Shown here one piece after another: positions 43,308-51,364 of a stretch of 64,000 nucleotides of DNA. The DNA comes from Aliiglaciecola sp. CAU 1673 (GTDB lineage Bacteria > Pseudomonadota > Gammaproteobacteria > Enterobacterales > Alteromonadaceae), in assembly GCF_029223185.1 (NCBI RefSeq), contig NZ_JARHUG010000018.1, positions 31,887-95,886 of the forward strand, in the 5' to 3' direction. The notes under the pieces are model-generated. The model was not told the origin of the DNA and did not search any database. It was given only the letters and a program-made list of their open reading frames with translations. The first letter of the stretch is position 1; every line of letters starts with the position of its first letter. The translations under genes and the position numbers were made by a program.

Positions 43308-45235
43308 GGCTCGGAGGATTCCTGTGAAATGTGCTCTAAAAATGCCAGCGCCTCGTCCAATGTGCGGGTGCGCCGCATATCCGGCAGGCTCGATATAAAA
43401 GTTTTACCATAATCGCGGGTCACCAAGCGATTGTCGCATATCACCAGCACTCCTTTATCGCTGGCATCCCGGATCAGTCGGCCTGCCCCCTGTTTAAGGG
43501 TGATCACGGCCTGGGGGATCTGGATTTGCGCAAAAGGATTGCCGCCACGCTTGCGGCAATCTTCGATTCTGGCTTGCAGCAGCGGATCGTCCGGTGAGGC
43601 AAAGGGTAGTTTATCAATCAACACACACACCAGATGTTCGCCGCGTACATCCACCCCTTCCCAGAATGCGCCGGTACCCAGCAACACGGCATCACCGTCA
43701 TCCATATAGGCCTCCAGCAGCGCCCGCTTACTGGTGGTACCCTGGACCAGAATCGGGTTGGTGATGCGCTCGGGCAACATGGCGGCGATATCATTCATCA
43801 TGGCATGGCTGGTAAACAGTAAAAAGCAGCGCCCCTTGCTGGCATTAATCAACTTTACCGCAATATCGGCCAGGGTTGCTTTCATGGTAAAAGCGCTGGG
43901 TTCGGGTAAATACCGGGGCACACAAAGTATGGCCTGAGACGGATAGTCAAAGGGACTGTCCAGGGCTAACGTGGCGGCATCATTGAGGCCAAGGCGACGG
44001 GTAAAATGTTCAAAGCCATCGCCCACCAGCAACGTGGCGGAAGTAAAGATCCAGCTGCGCCTGGGCTCGGCAATCATCTCTGCAAAGCGACCGGCAATAG
44101 ACAACGGGGTTAAGTGCAAGACAATATGGCGCGGCGTGGTTTCATACCACAAACTGATCCCCAGCTTGTCCTTGTCGGTGAGCTTGTTCAGCTTACTTCT
44201 GGCTTCGGCTGCACGTTCATACAGATTATCCAGATCTTTGTCTCGACCGAGGTGCAGTTTTAAGACCTCGTAGACCAGCTCCAGGGTTTCCTTGAGCTTT
44301 TGCACCTGGGCATCCACCTCATCGCGCAGCAACTGCTCGCGCCAGTTTCCGCGCTGCGGGGTTTCCGGAAACAGTAAGCGCAGATCCATGGCAATCATCT
44401 TCAGCTTTTCGGCCACCTTGGAAAGCTGTTGGGCATCTTTGAGGCTGGTACGATAGACCAAATCCATATCGGTGGCCAGGTCCTGCAACTGGCGACTGGA
44501 AAGCGCTTCGCCAAAGTATTCGCTGGCAATTTCCGGGATTTGATGGGCTTCATCAAAGACAATTACATCCGCTTCGGGAATCAGCTCACCAAAGCCAGTG
44601 TCTTTGAGGGCCATATCGGCGAAGAACAAATGGTGGTTAACCACCACCAGGTCGGCATCCATGGCATTGCGCCGGGCTTTGACCAGATAGCAATCTTCAT
44701 AATTGGGACAGTCTTTGCCCAGACAGTTATCCACGGTAGAGGTTACAAAAGGCAACACCCGGGCATCTTCGGGCAGCGAGCGAAGCTCACCCATATCACC
44801 GGTTTTGGTGCTGCTCGCCCATTCACGCACCAGTGTAAGCTCGTGCAATACGGTTTTATCCACCAAGGTGCTGTTGCCGCCATGTTGTGCCAGGCGGTGT
44901 ATACATAAGTAGTTGGCGCGCCCTTTTAACAACTGGGTTTTGCCGCCCATGGCCAAGGCTTTTTTGACCAGTGGCAGGTCGCGGTGATAGAGCTGCTCCT
45001 GCAGGTTTTTGGTACCGGTGGAGAGAATGACTTTTTTACCGCTTAACAGTGAGGGCACCAAGTAGGCAAAGGTTTTGCCGGTACCGGTGCCCGCTTCCAC
45101 GACTAATTGCCCTTTTTTGGCGATCGCCTGCTCCACGGCTTCGGCCATCTGGATCTGTGCCTCACGGGGCGCAAACCCCTGAATGGCTGTGGCAAGGGCC
45201 CCGTCTTTGGCGAAGGCTTTTCTGGTCGTTGGCAT
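43304..45235 (-). CDS. yoaA: DinG-family ATP-dependent DNA helicase (YoaA-like)
   Basis: The 643-residue XPD/DinG-type helicase has Walker A LVVEAGTGTGKTFAYLVPSL and iron-sulfur Cys near 109 (YLCIHRL) and in NCLGKDCPNYEDCYLVKA. Other motifs are VVNHHLFFADMAL, DEAH in VIVFDEAHQIPEIA and QGAGRLIRDASDKGVL. It unwinds DNA 5'-3' and helps process stalled replication. It is coupled to tsaB downstream. Confidence 0.93.
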   Translation of the reverse strand: MPTTRKAFAKDGALATAIQGFAPREAQIQMAEAVEQAIAKKGQLVVEAGTGTGKTFAYLVPSLLSGKKVILSTGTKNLQEQLYHRDLPLVKKALAMGGKTQLLKGRANYLCIHRLAQHGGNSTLVDKTVLHELTLVREWASSTKTGDMGELRSLPEDARVLPFVTSTVDNCLGKDCPNYEDCYLVKARRNAMDADLVVVNHHLFFADMALKDTGFGELIPEADVIVFDEAHQIPEIASEYFGEALSSRQLQDLATDMDLVYRTSLKDAQQLSKVAEKLKMIAMDLRLLFPETPQRGNWREQLLRDEVDAQVQKLKETLELVYEVLKLHLGRDKDLDNLYERAAEARSKLNKLTDKDKLGISLWYETTPRHIVLHLTPLSIAGRFAEMIAEPRRSWIFTSATLLVGDGFEHFTRRLGLNDAATLALDSPFDYPSQAILCVPRYLPEPSAFTMKATLADIAVKLINASKGRCFLLFTSHAMMNDIAAMLPERITNPILVQGTTSKRALLEAYMDDGDAVLLGTGAFWEGVDVRGEHLVCVLIDKLPFASPDDPLLQARIEDCRKRGGNPFAQIQIPQAVITLKQGAGRLIRDASDKGVLVICDNRLVTRDYGKTFISSLPDMRRTRTLDEALAFLEHISQESSEP

Positions 45236-45330
45236 CGGTTCTCCTGAGTCGACGGCGGATTATGCCAAAAAATGCCGGCCCTGATCAGCACTTTGCCACG
45301 CCCAGCCGCAATTGCCGGACCGGCCAGTTA

Positions 45331-45651
45331 TACCAAGTCCATTAATGATCTGGTCAACTCAGAGCAGGTCAGAAGGGCTTAGATCGAGGCGCCGCTTGAC
45401 TACGGGCTTCCTGCCCTTCGCCTTTGGCCATCCTTTGGATGTTCAAATGTTTTCCAGAAACATTTGTGCAGGCATAGTGGTGTCTATGTCAAAGAAATAA
45501 GCCCTTCTGGCCGCTCCCTGTGGGCGAGGCCAAAATGCCCCCTGGCGGTGTTTGGCGTCTTTGATTTAGGTCCACTAAACCTGCAGCCCCTTGCCTTGCC
45601 ATGGAACATTTTGACTCTCGCTGAGTGATCACATCATTAATGGACTTGGTA
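45331..45651. mobile_element. MITE-like element with 20-bp inverted terminal repeats
   Basis: ATACCAAGTCCATTAATGAT (45330-45349) is perfectly repeated in inverse at 45633-45652. If the element is taken as TACC...GGTA (45331-45651), TTA lies on both sides, a possible 3-bp target duplication. Internal inverted pairs (45367-45381 with 45498-45512; 45444-45466) allow extensive folding. No gene is supported inside. It lies between the yoaA and mrpE starts and probably contributes to or separates their promoters. Confidence 0.75.
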
Positions 45652-45736
45652 TTACTACATGCCTAAAAAATCAACTAACCTATTGATAACCCGTTTTAAA
45701 ATTCACCTGCCCAAAGCAGGCATAACAAGGGAAGGA

Positions 45737-46231
45737 ATGGCATTGATAAGCAGATATGTGGGTCTGGCAGTGGTGTTGTTGCTGCTGTGGTGGCTGTTGT
45801 CCGGCCATCATTCAGTGCTGATGCTGTCATTAGGCCTGTTGTCTGTATGTTTAACCCTGCTTTTAGTGCATCGCATGGGATTGGCTTTTGCAGAAGGACC
45901 GCAGCATATCAGTCATGCCCGGCTGCTATACCGTTTGCCGCTGTTTTGGACGAAGCTCTTCTGGCTGATTGTGCTGTCCAACCTCGACATGTTACTTCGC
46001 CTGATGGGCATTCGTCGGCTGTCCCCGCAAACCCTGACCCTGGAACTGCCTTTTCGCTCCCAGTTATGTAAAGCCATTTATGCCAATGCCATCACCCTGA
46101 CACCAGGCACCGCCAGCCTTGAACTTTCAGAGGAGTGTCTGGTAGTGCACTATCTCTCTGTTGAACACAGTCAGGCTCTGCAAGCGGGGCATCTGGCGAT
46201 ACTGGTGTCCAGACTGGAAGAGAAAGACTGA
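45737..46231 (+). CDS. mrpE: Mrp-type Na+/H+ antiporter subunit E
   Basis: The ATG at 45737 follows AAGGGAAGGA and gives 164 residues, the normal MrpE size. An earlier ATG at 45659 abuts the MITE-like end and adds a non-conserved leader. There are two or three N-terminal membrane segments, then LLYRLPLFWTKLFWLIVLSNLDMLLRL and ITLTPGTASLEL, the MrpE signature. It starts a nine-gene operon with stop/start overlaps throughout. Confidence 0.92.
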   Translation: MALISRYVGLAVVLLLLWWLLSGHHSVLMLSLGLLSVCLTLLLVHRMGLAFAEGPQHISHARLLYRLPLFWTKLFWLIVLSNLDMLLRLMGIRRLSPQTLTLELPFRSQLCKAIYANAITLTPGTASLELSEECLVVHYLSVEHSQALQAGHLAILVSRLEEKD

Positions 46232-46512
46232 TGCTTCTGATTGTTGTGATTGCCCTGATTTTACTGACCCTGGCGCTGGCACTAGCCCGGGCACTGCTGG
46301 GGCCCAGTTTGTTTGATCGCATCTTGGCGGTAAATATGGCAGGCACCAAGAGCGTGCTGCTGATTGCGTTATTCGCTGCCTGGTCCGGACGCATGGATTT
46401 ACTGGATATTGCTCTGCTCTATTCGTTACTGAACTTTTTGGCGGTAGTCGCCGCCCTGCGCTTGATTGAGCGGGGTAAGCACTTTGCCTACCTGGACAAG
46501 GAGGAGCAATGA
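46231..46512 (+). CDS. mrpF: Mrp-type antiporter subunit F
   Basis: The 93-residue protein has three membrane segments. RALLGPSLFDRILAVNMAGT and the DIALLYSLLNFLAVVAALRLIERG C-terminus are typical of MrpF. Its ATG overlaps the mrpE stop (TGATG). It is part of the small-subunit module that links to MrpE and MrpG. Confidence 0.93.
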   Translation: MLLIVVIALILLTLALALARALLGPSLFDRILAVNMAGTKSVLLIALFAAWSGRMDLLDIALLYSLLNFLAVVAALRLIERGKHFAYLDKEEQ

Positions 46513-46814
46513 TGTGGGAGGGATTGTCGGCACTACTGTTGTTTGCCGGGGCGCTACTGGGGTTAGCCGGTGCCATGGGTCTGCATCGTTTTCCTGACTT
46601 TTACACCCGACTGCATGCCCTGGGCATGACAGACAGTCTGTGTGCCTTTTTGGTGTTAGCGGGCCTGGCACTTCAAGAAGGACTTACCTTAGCGTCCCTT
46701 AAATTAGGACTCATCTTCGGCTTTTTGTTTTTTACCAACCCCACGTCAAGTTATGCCTTAGGTCATGCAGCCCGTCAGGCGGGCTTGCCGCCCATGGAGA
46801 CCAAGCATGATTGA
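46509..46814 (+). CDS. mrpG: Mrp-type antiporter subunit G
   Basis: The 101-residue protein has three membrane segments and the conserved LGLAGAMGLHRFPDFYTRLHALGMTDSL and NPTSSYALGHAA motifs of MrpG. It overlaps mrpF by four bases and the next gene by eight. Confidence 0.93.
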   Translation: MMWEGLSALLLFAGALLGLAGAMGLHRFPDFYTRLHALGMTDSLCAFLVLAGLALQEGLTLASLKLGLIFGFLFFTNPTSSYALGHAARQAGLPPMETKHD

Positions 46815-47379
46815 TGTGGTGCTGAACATCGTGTTGCTGCTGTTTCTGCTGACCATGGCCGTATCCATCCTCTTTATCCGTCATTTAATGGCCATGGCGA
46901 TGTTGTTTGGTCTCTATAGTTTGTTAACCGCAGCGCTGTTCCTCGTTTTGGATGCACCCGATGTGGCCTTCACTGAAGCGGCGGTGGGTACTGGGATCTC
47001 CACGGTGCTGATGCTGGCGACCTTGGCGATTACCGGAATTCACAAAGAAAAGCGCCCGAAAATACATCTTCCCGCCTTGTTGCTATGTACCCTGGTCGGC
47101 GGACTGTTGGTGGTGATCAGTCTGGATCTGCCGCCCCTCGGCGATGAACAGTCTCCTGCGCTGCAAGGGGTGGCTAAGCATTATCTGGAAAAAGGTAAAG
47201 AAGAAACCGGCGTACCCAATGTGGTGACCGCGGTGCTTGCCAGTTATCGGGGTTTTGACACCTTGGGCGAGGTGGCAGTCATTTTCACTGGTGGTGTCTG
47301 TGTACTGATGCTGCTGGGGCATTGGCGGCAAAAACCCAGTGTGAAGGTCAAAAATAAGATAAGGATCACCTCCCGATGA
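46807..47379 (+). CDS. MrpA C-terminal-like/DUF4040 subunit (MbhD+MbhE-like)
   Basis: The 190-residue protein starts at ATG 46807 (MIDVVLNIVLLL), overlapping mrpG. It carries the DUF4040 motif HLMAMAMLFGLYSLLTAALFLVLDAPDVAFTEAAVGTGISTVLMLATL and a second part with YRGFDTLGEVAVIFTGGV. In canonical Mrp these lie at the C-terminus of the giant MrpA subunit; here they form a separate protein, as in Mbh-type complexes. It is essential in ion translocation by homology. Confidence 0.9.
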   Translation: MIDVVLNIVLLLFLLTMAVSILFIRHLMAMAMLFGLYSLLTAALFLVLDAPDVAFTEAAVGTGISTVLMLATLAITGIHKEKRPKIHLPALLLCTLVGGLLVVISLDLPPLGDEQSPALQGVAKHYLEKGKEETGVPNVVTAVLASYRGFDTLGEVAVIFTGGVCVLMLLGHWRQKPSVKVKNKIRITSR

Positions 47380-47798
47380 AGTCCCACCTGCTCCTTCAGG
47401 TTTTGGCCAGGTACCTGATCCCGCTGATCTTACTTTTCGCCTTCTATGTGCAGTTTCACGGTGATTTCAGTCCCGGTGGCGGTTTTCAGGCCGGCGCCAT
47501 TTTCAGCGCCGCCATGGTTTTTTATTTGCTGGCGTTTGGCCTGCCTGCTGCGGAAAGAGTGTTGCCACCTTCCTGGCTCAGAATATTGGCATGCTTCGGT
47601 CTCTTGCTTTATGCCGGTACAGGATTGGTGGACGTGCTTCTGGGAGGGGAGTTTCTCAACTACTCGGTAATGGCTAAGACGCCGTTAGAAGGCCAGCATA
47701 TCGGAATCATTCTGATTGAAATTGGCGTGGGTATGACCGTCGCTTCCACTCTGACCCTGATCTTCTATGCCTTTGCCCATTGGAGTCGTTTGCCTTGA
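47376..47798 (+). CDS. mrpB: Mrp-type antiporter subunit B
   Basis: The 140-residue protein is an MnhB-domain membrane protein: FAFYVQFHGDFSPGGGFQAGAIFSAAMVFYLLAFG and QHIGIILIEIGVGMTVASTL. Four membrane segments. It overlaps both neighbours by 1-4 bases. Confidence 0.93.
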   Translation: MKSHLLLQVLARYLIPLILLFAFYVQFHGDFSPGGGFQAGAIFSAAMVFYLLAFGLPAAERVLPPSWLRILACFGLLLYAGTGLVDVLLGGEFLNYSVMAKTPLEGQHIGIILIEIGVGMTVASTLTLIFYAFAHWSRLP

Positions 47799-48172
47799 TG
47801 GAGAGTGTGTTGGATTTGGTGTTGGGGCATTTCAATTATTGGGCAGTAATTGCCTTACTGATGATTGGTCTTTACGGCATCATCGCCAGGCAAAATCTGC
47901 TCAAAAAGCTGGCCTGTCTAAGCATTTTTCAAACCGGGGTATTTCTGCTGTTTATCAGTTGGGGCTACCGACATGATGCCACTGTCCCTATCCTCGCTGA
48001 AGGATTCAGCCGCTACGCCAATCCGCTTCCACAAGTCTTGATGCTGACGGCCATTGTGGTGGGCGTGGCCACCCTGGCGGTGGGTTACGCTTTGATCGTA
48101 CGCATCCATAAGGCCTACGGCAGCATAGAAGAAGATGCGATCCTCGAGAAAGACCAACAGGAGCAGGAATAA
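47798..48172 (+). CDS. mrpC: Mrp-type antiporter subunit C (NuoK-like)
   Basis: The 124-residue protein starts at ATG 47798, overlapping the mrpB stop (TGATG). It is a NuoK homologue with three membrane segments: YWAVIALLMIGLYGIIARQNLLKKLACLSIFQTGVFLLFIS and PLPQVLMLTAIVVGVATLAVGYAL. Confidence 0.92.
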   Translation: MESVLDLVLGHFNYWAVIALLMIGLYGIIARQNLLKKLACLSIFQTGVFLLFISWGYRHDATVPILAEGFSRYANPLPQVLMLTAIVVGVATLAVGYALIVRIHKAYGSIEEDAILEKDQQEQE

Positions 48173-48174
48173 GC

Positions 48175-49650
48175 ATGCTGATGTCTCTGCACCTGGCTGT
48201 GTTACCCATTCTGCTGCCCATGATTGGCGCACCACTGGCGGCTTTACTTGGACGGTCGAGCTGGGCATGGTGGATAACCCTGATAATCAGCATCGGCCAA
48301 CTGCTTTGCTTTGTTGCCATGCTCCCTGTGGTCCTCGGCGGTCAGCCTTTGGACTACTCCATGGGAGGCTGGGCAATCCCCTGGGGGATCGCCTACCGGG
48401 TTGACGCCTTGAGCCTGTTTATGGGCTTGCTGATTGCAGCCATTGCCGTGCTGACCTGTGTTTATGCCAAGCACAGCCTGCGCACAGATGTTGATCATGA
48501 AAAGCTGCCTTATGCCTACTGCTGCATGCAATTGTGTGTCATGGGCCTGCTCGGTATGGTCCTCACTGCAGATATCTTTAATCTGTTCGTGTTTTTGGAG
48601 ATTTCTTCGCTCGCCACCTATGGCCTGGTCAGTTTGGGTAAAGATCGGCGCGCCTTGCTGGCCGCGTTTCGCTATCTGGTCACCGGTACACTGGGGGCAA
48701 CGTTGTTTCTGATCGGCGTGGGTCTTGCCTATACCGCCACCGGCACCCTTAATCTTGAGGATATGGCGCAAAAGTTTGCCACTAGTCCTCATCAACGGAC
48801 AATTCAGGGTGCCTTTGCTTTTATTTTCGCCGGTTTGGTGCTGAAAATCGCTATCTTCCCGCTGCACCTTTGGTTACCTACGGTATACCGATTTGCTCCC
48901 AGCGCGGTGGCGGTGCTATTAGCAGCGACCGCCACCAAGGTCGCCTTGTATGTGTTGGTGCGCTGCCAGTTCGGCTTATTCGGCCAGGCCATCAGTGCCA
49001 GTCACTATCTGGCTGAATTACTGTTGGTTGGCGGTGTTCTGGCCATGCTTTATTGTTCCTATCTGGCCTTAAAAGAGGATGACTTTAAAGGCCTGCTGGC
49101 TTATTCCAGCCTGGCCCACCTCGGTTATATGTTGGGCGGTATGGGACTGTTGTCTGCAAAAGGTTTAAGCGCCAGCTTAATGCAGCTGTTTGCCCATACA
49201 CTGGCCAAAGGCGGCCTGTTTATGCTGGCCGGCATTATGGTACTGAGCGCGGGCACCAGCAAAATAAGCCAACTGACAGGATTGGCCGGGCGCTCGCCTT
49301 TGTTGTTTCTGGCGCTGGTGATCTGTGGTTTAAGTCTGGTTGGTGTACCAGGCACTGTGGGCTTTGTGGGTAAATGGCAATTGCTGGATGCAGCGCTCAC
49401 ACAAGGACGCTTTGGGTTGGTGTTGGCCATCCTCGCCAGTTCCCTGATGGCCCTGGCTTATGTATGGAAAATACTGGAAACCGCCTACAGTAATCCCCAA
49501 AGTAACATGCAGCTAACCGTGAAACCGGGTTGGTTGATGCCCCTGTCCATGTGGAGCCTGACTCTCGGCTGTCTCTATTTCGGCTTTTTTAGTCAATGGC
49601 CCTGGCAATTGGCACAACATGCCGCGACGGTATTGTGGGGCAGCTCATGA
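48175..49650 (+). CDS. mrpD: Mrp-type antiporter subunit D
   Basis: The 491-residue protein has about 14 membrane helices of the proton-conducting membrane transporter family (NuoL/M/N). Key charges are the TM5 Glu in FVFLEISSLATYGLV, the TM7-8 Lys residues in GLVLKIAIFPLHLWLP and AATATKVALYVLV, and FKGLLAYSSLAHLGYM. First of three such subunits in the cluster. Confidence 0.93.
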   Translation: MLMSLHLAVLPILLPMIGAPLAALLGRSSWAWWITLIISIGQLLCFVAMLPVVLGGQPLDYSMGGWAIPWGIAYRVDALSLFMGLLIAAIAVLTCVYAKHSLRTDVDHEKLPYAYCCMQLCVMGLLGMVLTADIFNLFVFLEISSLATYGLVSLGKDRRALLAAFRYLVTGTLGATLFLIGVGLAYTATGTLNLEDMAQKFATSPHQRTIQGAFAFIFAGLVLKIAIFPLHLWLPTVYRFAPSAVAVLLAATATKVALYVLVRCQFGLFGQAISASHYLAELLLVGGVLAMLYCSYLALKEDDFKGLLAYSSLAHLGYMLGGMGLLSAKGLSASLMQLFAHTLAKGGLFMLAGIMVLSAGTSKISQLTGLAGRSPLLFLALVICGLSLVGVPGTVGFVGKWQLLDAALTQGRFGLVLAILASSLMALAYVWKILETAYSNPQSNMQLTVKPGWLMPLSMWSLTLGCLYFGFFSQWPWQLAQHAATVLWGSS

Positions 49651-51098
49651 GCCTCTCATTATGGCTGGGCATAGGGCCGCTGATCCCCCTTCTCGGCGCC
49701 TTGGCGGTTGGCTTTCTGGGCAGGCAGCCAAACCTGCGTGATGGCTTTGGCGCATTCACTGCGCTGATGCTTTTGCTTTGGAGTATCACTGGCTTTGTGC
49801 AATTCAACCTTAGCCACGAAGCACTGTTGTGGAATGCCCCCCTGATATTTGCCTCCCCGATAGAAGGCATTCCACTGGCCTTTAGCATTGAGCCACTGGG
49901 ACTGTGTTTTGCCCTGTTAGCCAGCAGTCTTTGGCTGATCACGCACCTATACGCCATTGGTTATATGCGCGCCAAACAAGAAAGCCATCAAACCCGTTTC
50001 TATGTGGCATTTTGCCTTGCCATGGCTTGCCTGATGGGGCTTATCCTGGCAGACAACCTGCTCACCCTCTTCCTGTTTTATGAGCTATTGACCCTCACGA
50101 CCTATCCTTTGGTTAGCCATAAAGGCGACGAGAAGACCCGCAAGAACGCGCGCCTGTATCTGATGCTGCTGATGGGCAGCTCTTTGCTGTTGCTGCTTCC
50201 CGGCATATTGGTGTTTTGGCAATGGACCGGCAGCCTTAACTTCACACCCGGCGGGTTGCTGGATAAGGATCAGCCCGGCGTTGCTCTTCTCTATCTGCTG
50301 TTTGTGCTGGGGGTGGCCAAAGCGGCGGTGATGCCGCTGCATCGCTGGTTACCGGCGGCCATGGTCGCACCGACACCCGTCAGTGCGCTGTTGCATGCGG
50401 TGGCCGTGGTTAAAGCTGGGGTGTTTACCTTGCTAAAAGTCACCCTTTACCTGTTTGGTGCAGAGGTCATTCATGCCCAGGCCACGCTGCTTCTGTGGCT
50501 GCCTGCGCTAACCATCTTGTTGGCCTCCTTTGTGGCCATGACCCGCGATAACCTTAAAGAGCGTCTGGCTTACTCCACCATCAGTCAATTGTCTTACATT
50601 GTGCTTGGCACGGTGCTGGCAAATAGCATGGGTTTGCTGGGCGGCGCCCTGCAAATGCTGATGCACGGCATGGCCAAAATCAGCCTGTTTTTTGTGGCAG
50701 GGGTTATCCTGATTGCCAGTGGCAAGACCAACATCAGCGAACTCACCGGCCTTGGTCGGCAAATGCCGCTGCCGTTTATCATTTTTACGCTGGCGAGCTT
50801 AAGCGTTATCGGCTTGCCACCTTTTGGAGGACTCTGGAGTAAATGGTACCTGGCACTGGGCACAGTGGAAGCAGGCCAATATTTACTGCTGGGGGTACTG
50901 ATGCTGAGTTCCTTGCTGAATATTGCCTACTTGTTGTCTGTGCCCCTGGGTGCCTTTCGTCCGTCTGCACAACCTTTTGCCCTGAAGAAAGTGCCTCTGA
51001 GCTGCCAGGTGTCCATGGCATTGCCGGCACTGGCTTGTATTTTATTGTTTTTCGCAGCCGAGCCCCTGATCCAGCTGCTGCGCCCCATTACCGGTTGA
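49647..51098 (+). CDS. Second antiporter-like subunit (MrpA N-terminal/NuoL-like)
   Basis: The ATG at 49647 overlaps the previous stop (ATGA), giving 483 residues. TM5 Glu in FLFYELLTLTTYPLVSHKG, PLHRWLPAAMVAPTPVSALLHAVAVVKAGVFTLLKV (the HAVAVVKAG motif typical of NuoL/MrpA) and LKERLAYSTISQLSYIV are present. It probably replaces the N-terminal antiporter domain of the usual MrpA, whose C-terminal part is the separate gene at 46807. Confidence 0.9.
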   Translation: MSLSLWLGIGPLIPLLGALAVGFLGRQPNLRDGFGAFTALMLLLWSITGFVQFNLSHEALLWNAPLIFASPIEGIPLAFSIEPLGLCFALLASSLWLITHLYAIGYMRAKQESHQTRFYVAFCLAMACLMGLILADNLLTLFLFYELLTLTTYPLVSHKGDEKTRKNARLYLMLLMGSSLLLLLPGILVFWQWTGSLNFTPGGLLDKDQPGVALLYLLFVLGVAKAAVMPLHRWLPAAMVAPTPVSALLHAVAVVKAGVFTLLKVTLYLFGAEVIHAQATLLLWLPALTILLASFVAMTRDNLKERLAYSTISQLSYIVLGTVLANSMGLLGGALQMLMHGMAKISLFFVAGVILIASGKTNISELTGLGRQMPLPFIIFTLASLSVIGLPPFGGLWSKWYLALGTVEAGQYLLLGVLMLSSLLNIAYLLSVPLGAFRPSAQPFALKKVPLSCQVSMALPALACILLFFAAEPLIQLLRPITG

Positions 51099-51112
51099 GA
51101 AGGAGACGCGCC

Positions 51113-51364
51113 ATGTCTCAGAAGCAAAAAGGTGTATTCGACAATCCGGCCAACGTACAAAGGCTATTGCGTTTTTTCTACAGTCTTTGTGTTGTGCTTT
51201 TTTTGCTGGATTTTGTGGTGCATCGTCATCATCTTCTTGATTTTGAAGCGATTCCCGGTTTCTACGCCGCCTTTGGCTTTGTCGCCTGTGTATTGCTGGT
51301 GCTGCTGGCCAAGTTGATGCGAAAGTTTCTTCAGCGCGACGAGGATTACTATGATAAGCGCTGA
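51113..51364 (+). CDS. Small two-helix membrane protein of the Mrp cluster
   Basis: The 83-residue protein starts at ATG 51113 after AGAAGGAGA. It has two hydrophobic segments (RFFYSLCVVLFLLDFVV and FYAAFGFVACVLLVLLAKLM) separated by HRHHLLDFEAIPG, and a charged C-terminus. It overlaps the next gene by 14 bases. I do not recognise a named family; its place between two antiporter subunits suggests an accessory subunit. Confidence 0.8.
   Translation: MSQKQKGVFDNPANVQRLLRFFYSLCVVLFLLDFVVHRHHLLDFEAIPGFYAAFGFVACVLLVLLAKLMRKFLQRDEDYYDKR

Noticed and set aside
45659..45736. Upstream start for mrpE at 45659
   Set aside because: The ATG abuts the MITE-like element and adds a leader unlike MrpE; ATG 45737 has a strong Shine-Dalgarno sequence.
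50843..51112. Long N-terminal extension of the 83-residue Mrp-cluster protein
   Set aside because: The extension is out-of-frame reading of the preceding antiporter subunit; ATG 51113 has its own good ribosome binding site.
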